DNA from: CADEEX01 sp964577955
GTDB lineage: Bacteria; Acidobacteriota; Vicinamibacteria; Vicinamibacterales; CAVVIG01
Assembly: GCA_964577955.1 (NCBI GenBank)
Contig: CAZOAZ010000003.1
Span: 1 to 64,000 of the forward strand
Direction of reading: 5' to 3'
Length of the DNA: 64,000 nt
The notes below the pieces were generated by a model. It was not told the origin of the DNA. It did no database searches and saw nothing but the letters and a program-made list of their open reading frames with translations. The position numbers were made by a program, and so were the translations under genes. Positions 59,163 to 64,000 of this stretch are shown here, piece by piece (position 1 is the stretch's first letter; every line of letters begins with the position of its first letter).

Positions 59163-60407
59163 TTAGCGAGCCGCGCCGTTTCGGTAACCGGCCGGACGCC
59201 CCTGCCCGCCGCCGCCCATGAAGATGTTGGCGGCTGGCGCTGTCGAACGGACCACCGCGCTACTGGCGATGCTCGTCAGGACTTCGTCGCCCGCCTGCAG
59301 TCCGCCCGCAAGCAGTTCAGTCCATTGTCCATCCGTCATGCCGGTGCGAACCTCGACTTCGCGAATGACGCCGTCCGCCCGGACGAACACGCGATCGGTT
59401 TCGCCGTCGTCGTTCGGACGTCCGGCCGCGTCGATGCCCAGGGCGCTGCGAACCGTTGCCGACGGCGAGACGCGCAGTGCCGAGTTCGGGATCCGCACGA
59501 CGTCGTCGCGCCGGACAATTTCGATGTGCGCGGTGGCGGTCATTCCTGGTCTGAGCTTCAGGTCGCGGTTCGGAACGTCGACGATCACGGTGTAGGTCGT
59601 GACGTTCTGCGCGACGGTCGGCTGCAGCCGCACCTGTCTCGTCTCTCCGGTGAACGGTTCGCCTGGATACGCATCCACAGTGAAACTCACGGATTGTCCG
59701 GGCTGGATCTTGCCGATGTCCGATTCGTCCACGTCGGTCTGCAGTTGCATCTTGGTCAAGTCGGCGGCGAGCGTGAAGAGCGTCGGCGACGACAGGCTGG
59801 CGGCAACGGTCTGTCCGACGTCGACACTTCGGCCGACGACGATACCGTCGATGGGAGCGGTGATGGTGGCATAGGCCAGATTGACCCGGTTCTGGTTCAA
59901 GGCGGCTCGCGCCTGCACCGCTTGCGCTTCGGTGGCCTTGACCTGCGCGATGGCGGAGTCGGTCGCGACTTTGGCGGCATCGAGATCGCTCCGGGCCACC
60001 AGTTGCCGATCGGCCAGTACGGCTGCGCGGTCGTATTTCTGCTGGGCGTCGAGCACTCTGACGCGAGCACTCTCGACGTCGGCTTGAACCCGGAGCAGAT
60101 TCGCCTGCGCCTGCTCGACCTGGGCGTTGAGCAGCGACGGCTCGAGGCGCGCGATGACGTCGCCCTTGCGGACCAGCGAATTGAAGTCCGCTCCCAGCCA
60201 CGAAATGGTGCCGGAGACCTGCGTGCCCACCTGGACGGTCGTGACGGCTTGAATCGTTCCTGTCGCCGTCACGCCTTCGACAATCGAGCCCCGGGAGAGG
60301 CGGAGCGTCGAGACAGTCGGTGGCGCCTCGCTTCGAGTGTAGAACGCGCGCACACCGACCGCCACCACGCAGGTCAGCAGCACGCCCACAACGAACCGTT
60401 TCACCAT
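59163..60407 (-). CDS. HlyD/MacA-family membrane fusion protein, no pump gene adjacent
   Basis: 414 residues; GGAGGAGAC directly precedes the ATG. An N-terminal membrane helix (FVVGVLLTCVVAVGVRAFYT) is followed by a barrel/lipoyl half (GTQVSGTISWLGADFNSLVR), a coiled-coil hairpin (about 100-175: AQVEQAQANLLRVQADVESA), the second lipoyl half (ATITAPIDGIVVGRSVDVGQ) and C-terminal domains. It should partner an ABC or RND pump, but neither neighbour encodes one. It may work with pump genes outside the window or with the MacB-like operon at 3.5 kb. Confidence 0.9.
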   Translation of the reverse strand: MVKRFVVGVLLTCVVAVGVRAFYTRSEAPPTVSTLRLSRGSIVEGVTATGTIQAVTTVQVGTQVSGTISWLGADFNSLVRKGDVIARLEPSLLNAQVEQAQANLLRVQADVESARVRVLDAQQKYDRAAVLADRQLVARSDLDAAKVATDSAIAQVKATEAQAVQARAALNQNRVNLAYATITAPIDGIVVGRSVDVGQTVAASLSSPTLFTLAADLTKMQLQTDVDESDIGKIQPGQSVSFTVDAYPGEPFTGETRQVRLQPTVAQNVTTYTVIVDVPNRDLKLRPGMTATAHIEIVRRDDVVRIPNSALRVSPSATVRSALGIDAAGRPNDDGETDRVFVRADGVIREVEVRTGMTDGQWTELLAGGLQAGDEVLTSIASSAVVRSTAPAANIFMGGGGQGRPAGYRNGAAR

Positions 60408-60488
60408 GTCTCCTCCGTCCTCTGCTGATTGGACGGAGAAGATGTGGCGAGCGTGTGACAGGCGGGTGAAAGAACCGCTCTCGAACCT

Positions 60489-61244
60489 CTAGTGGAGATT
60501 GACCCAGTTCTCGAGCGTGCCGCCATTCGCGAACGTTTCGCCGCTGCACGCGAGTGGCTGACCGTCACGCGCGGCGCGGCTGACGATCAGATCCCCGCGG
60601 CTGCCGGCGCCGCGATTCTGAAAGGCGGTAAAGGCGGCATCGCTCATCGCGTCGAAGTACGACACCAGCCGGTACCCGGCCGGCGAATCCACGGAAATCG
60701 CCACATCGGACATCGTCTGCGTGCCGACGTGCGTGCCAAGCGGCTGGCCTGCGGCCACCGGGACGCCTTCACCGATTCCGGGCAACGGCGTGACATGGAA
60801 GATCACGACGCGAAACGCCGGATAGCCGGTGGGTTCGATCCGGATCTGAACGCCGGCCCACTCGCTCATCAAGGAGTCAATCCGTCCGTTCACGGGTGAC
60901 ACGATCGGCAGCGTGCTCCAGTTGAGTCCGGACAACGGTTGAAAGTAGTGCTTCATGCTGCGGCACGACTCGACGTTATCGGAATAATCGTGGCCGTAGC
61001 CCGAGCGGAATCTCGAAACCCGCTGCAGGCTCGTTGGGTCCAGATAGTTGGCGACCACGAAACGCGGGACGCCGAGCGTATCCACGTCGTATGAGGTGGC
61101 CATCGGCGGCGCAGGGCTCGTTGCCGGCGGCGACGCTGGTGTGTCCTGCGCGGCCGCCGTCGGCGCGGTCACGGCGGATGTGCTGGTGCCTGAGTTGCAG
61201 GCCGCAAGCAGGCAGGTGACCAGGAGCAGGGAAAGACCGCGCAC
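60489..61244 (-). CDS. Lipoprotein with degenerate M23-like domain
   Basis: 251 residues from a GTG. The signal MRGLSLLLVTCLLAACNSGT has a lipobox at Cys 16, followed by a Thr/Pro/Ala linker. The core (LPIVSPVNGRIDSLMSEWAG, VQIRIEPTGYPAFRVVIFHV, VPVAAGQPLGTHVGTQ) has the beta-sandwich rhythm of M23/LytM peptidases, but the metal ligands HxxxD and HxH are not in their places. It probably binds, and does not cut, its ligand. The fold call is an inference. Confidence 0.7.
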   Translation of the reverse strand: MRGLSLLLVTCLLAACNSGTSTSAVTAPTAAAQDTPASPPATSPAPPMATSYDVDTLGVPRFVVANYLDPTSLQRVSRFRSGYGHDYSDNVESCRSMKHYFQPLSGLNWSTLPIVSPVNGRIDSLMSEWAGVQIRIEPTGYPAFRVVIFHVTPLPGIGEGVPVAAGQPLGTHVGTQTMSDVAISVDSPAGYRLVSYFDAMSDAAFTAFQNRGAGSRGDLIVSRAARDGQPLACSGETFANGGTLENWVNLH

Positions 61245-61281
61245 GGTTGTCCTAGCGTAATCGGACGCCGGCGCGCAGGCA

Positions 61282-61497
61282 TTAGCGGACCGGCTTGGCG
61301 GTGGGCGGCGCCGCCGCCGAACCCTTGGCGCGGGCGGGTTCGCCCTCCATGAAGTGGTTGCAGCCGCTATCGCCGCTGACGCGGATGAGAAATGGCTGCA
61401 GATCTTCGTCGATGCACAGTCCGAGGTCGTGGTCGCGGCCTGCCGAGCCAGGCTCGATTTGCCACCACTTGCAGTCCTTGCAGAGTCCCCATTCCAT
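61282..61497 (-). CDS. Small zinc-ribbon-like protein
   Basis: 71 residues starting MEWGLCKDCKWWQIEPGSAG. The pattern CxxC-WW, then DLGLCIDEDLQP, then DSGCNHFMEG is that of a small four-Cys zinc knuckle. The C-terminal tail is Ala/Pro/Lys-rich. The start codon lies directly at the end of the T-tract of a terminator hairpin (61498-61542 on the minus strand), leaving no room for a ribosome site. The core motif looks conserved and real, but its expression is puzzling. Confidence 0.65.
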   Translation of the reverse strand: MEWGLCKDCKWWQIEPGSAGRDHDLGLCIDEDLQPFLIRVSGDSGCNHFMEGEPARAKGSAAAPPTAKPVR

Positions 61498-61542
61498 AAA
61501 AAACCCCCGAAGTCCGGACAGCGCGTGTCCGAACGTCGGGGG
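61498..61542 (-). terminator. Intrinsic terminator of the PQQ dehydrogenase gene
   Basis: On the minus strand: CCCCCGACGTTCGGACA and TGTCCGGACTTCGGGGG pair with two mismatches around a 5-base loop, followed by six T. It is 31 bp after the PQQ dehydrogenase stop and ends one base before the ATG of the zinc-ribbon gene. Confidence 0.9.
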
Positions 61543-61572
61543 AGCAAGGGCGATGCCTTAAAACGGTCGAGA

Positions 61573-63501
61573 TTACTTGGCGGCGCCGTCGAGTGCGTAG
61601 GTCAGGATGCGCGGCGGTACCGGCGCACCCGTGTCCGGCACGCTGCCACGTCCTGCTGCGTTCGCAGCAGCCGCGGGCGCGGCGCCAACCGGCGGTGGGG
61701 GCGGCGGCGGCAGCACGCCACGGCCACCGATGACGCTGACGTACTGTTTGCCGTCGACCATGTACGTCATCGGCGGTCCCATGCCGACCCGAAGTCCGGT
61801 GTTGATCTCGTGCAGCTTTTCGCCCTTGTCGGCGCTGAAGACCAGCAGACGGCCATCGGGCAGGATCTGGAACACGAGGTTCGACGCCGTCGTGAATGTG
61901 CCGCCGCCGGATGCGCCGCCGGCTTCCTTGCGCCAGACTTCCTTCTGCGTGACCGGATTCCAGGCCAGCAGCAGGCCGCCGCGGTAGCCGTCACTCGGGC
62001 CAACCATCGGCGGCGTGAACGGCGCCGCTGGAGTCGCCGGCGCGGCCTCGGGATGCGCGTTGTCCGCCGTTGCCGCCGGAGGCGGGGTGCCGCGGCCAAT
62101 GCCGGTATTTCGTCCACCTTCGTTGTACTTGAACGTGGCCGGGTTGACGGTATACGTCGAGTTGTTGCCGAACGTGGTCGGGATGTACACCAATCCGGTC
62201 TGCGGGTTGAACGACATCGGCGCCCAGTTGTGCGCGCCGATCGGTCCCGGGTAGATCGTGATCGGATCGAGGCCATAGAACGCGCGCGGATGGATGAACG
62301 GCCGGCCGGTCTTCTTGTCCATCGCTTCCGACCAGTTCATCGGCGCGTACGGTGTCGCCGAGAGGAACTCGCCGGTGATCCGATCGAGCACATAGAAGTA
62401 GCCGTTCTTGTTGGCCTGCATGATCACGCGGCGCTGCCGGCCGCCGATGGTGATGTCGGCGAGCGTGAGCTGGGCCACGGTGTCGTAGTCCCACGAATCG
62501 CCAGGCACCGCCTGGTAGTACCACTTCATCTCGCCGGTGTCGGCATTGACGGCGATGATCGAGCAGACGTAGAGATTGTCTTTGCCCTGCGAGCCGCGCA
62601 GCACTTCGGGCCACGGGCCGCCGTTGCCGGTGCCAAAGTAGACGAGATTCGATTGCGGGTCGTAGGACATGCCGTCCCACACCGTGGCGCCGCCGCCCAT
62701 CTTGTACCACTCGCCGCTCCACGTCGGAGCCGCCTTGCGCATCGCCTCGTTCTCGAATCCCTTCTTCGGATCGCCGGGCACGGTGTAGAACCGCCACACC
62801 CGCGCGCCGGTATTTGCGTCGAAGGCATCGACGAAACCACGCACGGGATATTCCGATCCCGCGGCACCAATCAGGACCTTCCCCTTCGCAATCCGCGGCG
62901 CCATCGTCAGCGTGTACTGGTTCTGCGGATACTCGACACGCGCTTCCCAGACCGGCTTGCCGGTCGCGATGTCGAGCGCCACCAGGCGGCCGTCGATGAC
63001 CGGCACGATCACTTTGTTTTCGTAGAGCGCGACGCCGCGGTTGACGACGCCGCAGCAGATCTTGGTCTGGACCGCGGGACGGTTCACTTCCGGATCCCAC
63101 TTCCAGAGCTGCTTGCCGGTCCGCGCATCGACGGCGTAGGCGACGCTCCACGTGGTGATGCCGTAGAGGATGCCGTTCGACGCGAGCAGCGTCGCTTCCT
63201 GATTCCCGCCGCCGGGAGGATTGAAGTTGCCGCCGGGGATATCGAACGACCAGACCTGCGACAGGCGCGACACGTTCGTCGTGTCGATCTGCGTCAGCGG
63301 GCTATAGCGCTTTTCGCCGAGGTCGAGGCCGTAGGTGAGCCAGTCCTCGCCGGTCGTCGGCGCGTTCCTCAGCGCGGCATCGTCGATGCGGCGTCCTTGC
63401 GACTGGCCGTAGGTGACTTGCTGCGAAAGCGTGAGTGCCGCGGCGACGAGGGTGACCGCCGTGCCAAGCGTCCATCGTGTGCGGCGTGAGAGCTGAAACA
63501 T
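61573..63501 (-). CDS. PQQ-dependent alcohol dehydrogenase, lanthanide-type active site
   Basis: 642 residues. Signal peptide ends VTYGQ (32). The eight-bladed quinoprotein propeller has the vicinal disulphide pair Cys 149-Cys 150 (KICCGVVN), metal Glu 217 (AAGSEYPVRG), Asn 293 (TGNGGPW), catalytic Asp 338 and a second Asp at 340 (GDSWDYDT). The D-x-D pair is the mark of rare-earth-dependent XoxF/ExaF-type enzymes, as against the Asp-x-Ala of calcium enzymes. The C-terminus carries poly-Pro and Ala-rich inserts and no haem domain. A clear promoter lies upstream. Confidence 0.9.
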   Translation of the reverse strand: MFQLSRRTRWTLGTAVTLVAAALTLSQQVTYGQSQGRRIDDAALRNAPTTGEDWLTYGLDLGEKRYSPLTQIDTTNVSRLSQVWSFDIPGGNFNPPGGGNQEATLLASNGILYGITTWSVAYAVDARTGKQLWKWDPEVNRPAVQTKICCGVVNRGVALYENKVIVPVIDGRLVALDIATGKPVWEARVEYPQNQYTLTMAPRIAKGKVLIGAAGSEYPVRGFVDAFDANTGARVWRFYTVPGDPKKGFENEAMRKAAPTWSGEWYKMGGGATVWDGMSYDPQSNLVYFGTGNGGPWPEVLRGSQGKDNLYVCSIIAVNADTGEMKWYYQAVPGDSWDYDTVAQLTLADITIGGRQRRVIMQANKNGYFYVLDRITGEFLSATPYAPMNWSEAMDKKTGRPFIHPRAFYGLDPITIYPGPIGAHNWAPMSFNPQTGLVYIPTTFGNNSTYTVNPATFKYNEGGRNTGIGRGTPPPAATADNAHPEAAPATPAAPFTPPMVGPSDGYRGGLLLAWNPVTQKEVWRKEAGGASGGGTFTTASNLVFQILPDGRLLVFSADKGEKLHEINTGLRVGMGPPMTYMVDGKQYVSVIGGRGVLPPPPPPPVGAAPAAAANAAGRGSVPDTGAPVPPRILTYALDGAAK

Positions 63502-63556
63502 GAGTCACTGTCTCCCGAAAACGGATTCCCGGCTGGACCGTAAAGGATGCGTAGGA

Positions 63557-63585
63557 ATACTAGAGCCCAGATGGACGAGTTGCAA
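63557..63585 (-). promoter_or_regulatory. Sigma-70-type promoter of the PQQ dehydrogenase gene
   Basis: On the minus strand TTGCAA (63580-63585) and TAGTAT (63557-63562) are separated by exactly 17 bp. The start codon of the dehydrogenase is about 55 bp further on. Confidence 0.6.
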
Positions 63586-63605
63586 TAAGAGACAGCGCGG
63601 GCGGC

Positions 63606-64000
63606 CTATTTCAGGCGCTCGTAGGCCCTGCGAGCCGCGGCCTTGATCGGTTCGGTCGGATCGCCGCTCCGGTGCAGCTGGATCGAAAAAAGGGACGTGC
63701 CCTTCAACACCTGCAATTCCCCATGCTTCTCGTTGTACCAGCAAGAGACGTCGCCAAGTCCGGTCAGGCCGTCGTGGCTTTTCTGCGCACACATTGCGCG
63801 ATACATCGCCGCTTCGCTCGCGCCGAAAGGAAAGAGATTCAAGGTGATGCTGTTCAGCCCCGAACCTTCATAACTGCACGCTGAGGGGCCACCGTTCGGC
63901 ATTCTCTTCGCGTCCGGCCCTTTCACGACCGCGACGCCCATCGCCGCGGCGGCGTCTTCTTTCGTGAGCAGGGCGCAAGGGTCGATGGCGGCAGTCTGAG
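63606..64000 (-). CDS. DUF3558-like exported protein, 5' end beyond the window
   Basis: At least 130 residues; the frame is open to the window edge, reading QTAAIDPCALLTKEDAAAAM before the first internal ATG at 63941. The Cys-Ala-Leu-Leu-Thr opening, then SGLNSITLNLFPFGASEAAM and DVSCWYNEKHGELQVLKGTS, resemble DUF3558-type secreted domains. The protein encoded at 673-1146 starts the same way. A signal peptide is probably encoded beyond 64000. Function unknown. Confidence 0.7.
   Translation of the reverse strand, partial: QTAAIDPCALLTKEDAAAAMGVAVVKGPDAKRMPNGGPSACSYEGSGLNSITLNLFPFGASEAAMYRAMCAQKSHDGLTGLGDVSCWYNEKHGELQVLKGTSLFSIQLHRSGDPTEPIKAAARRAYERLK

Noticed and set aside
61354..63489. 711-codon plus-strand open frame opposite the PQQ dehydrogenase
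   Set aside because: Shadow of a well-supported quinoprotein gene with promoter, signal peptide and terminator on the minus strand.

Overview
The window is high-GC bacterial chromosome, densely coded, with many exported proteins. The gene mix points to Acidobacteriota, probably the Vicinamibacteria: a carboxypeptidase-regulatory-type TonB receptor, YVTN and NHL propellers, a DUF6152 protein, PadR plus ABC-2 modules, exported enolase-superfamily proteins, and cytochrome c/copper monooxygenase-like proteins. This placement is inferred from gene families, not from a marker gene. No rRNA, tRNA, CRISPR array, phage gene or transposase gene was seen.

Layout. 0.4-2.1 kb: a possible antitoxin remnant, a small secreted protein and a Tat-exported metallo-beta-lactamase-fold protein. 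2.2-6.75 kb: a four-gene MacAB-TolC-like export operon closed by a strong hairpin. 6.9-9.9 kb: a large TonB-dependent receptor. 10.4-19.5 kb: a PIG-V-like mannosyltransferase, small secreted proteins, a YVTN propeller lipoprotein, a FAD/Rieske oxidoreductase, a stress protein and a catalase that both look internally deleted in frame, and a second FAD oxidoreductase. 19.6-22.4 kb: a three-gene ABC-2 exporter. 22.4-34.5 kb: hydrolase, LysM protein, beta-helix protein, PQQ-type sugar dehydrogenase, rhomboid protease, M28 peptidase and a choline-kinase-like protein. 34.6-38.0 kb: PadR regulator, small membrane protein and ABC-2 exporter, tied together by a duplicated 30-bp operator-like sequence. 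38.2-46.1 kb: a second beta-helix protein, two exported enolase-superfamily proteins and two alpha/beta hydrolases, suggesting breakdown of a polysaccharide or sugar acid. 46.2-57.6 kb: TolB-like propeller, then a cluster of two cytochrome c/PHM-like copper monooxygenases and two PAL-like NHL propellers. 57.7-64 kb: an ECF sigma factor with a partner gene, an orphan HlyD protein, a lipoprotein, a PQQ alcohol dehydrogenase with the lanthanide-type Asp pair, and a gene cut by the window end.

The most notable system is at 49.8-56.3 kb. Peptide amidation in animals needs a copper monooxygenase (PHM) and a lyase (PAL). Here PHM-like proteins that keep every copper-ligand position, each joined to a c-type haem domain, sit beside PAL-like propellers. 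One PHM-like/PAL-like pair is translationally coupled. A secreted two-step oxidation system is a reasonable hypothesis, but the substrate is unknown.

The second theme is repeats. At least six families of short palindromic or tandem elements fill the intergenic spaces. Several have become part of coding sequence: an 81-bp repeat flanks one beta-helix gene and supplies its N-terminus, another interrupts the TolB-like gene in frame, a tandem repeat follows the start codon of the sigma-partner gene, and another gives the HupE-like protein its tail.
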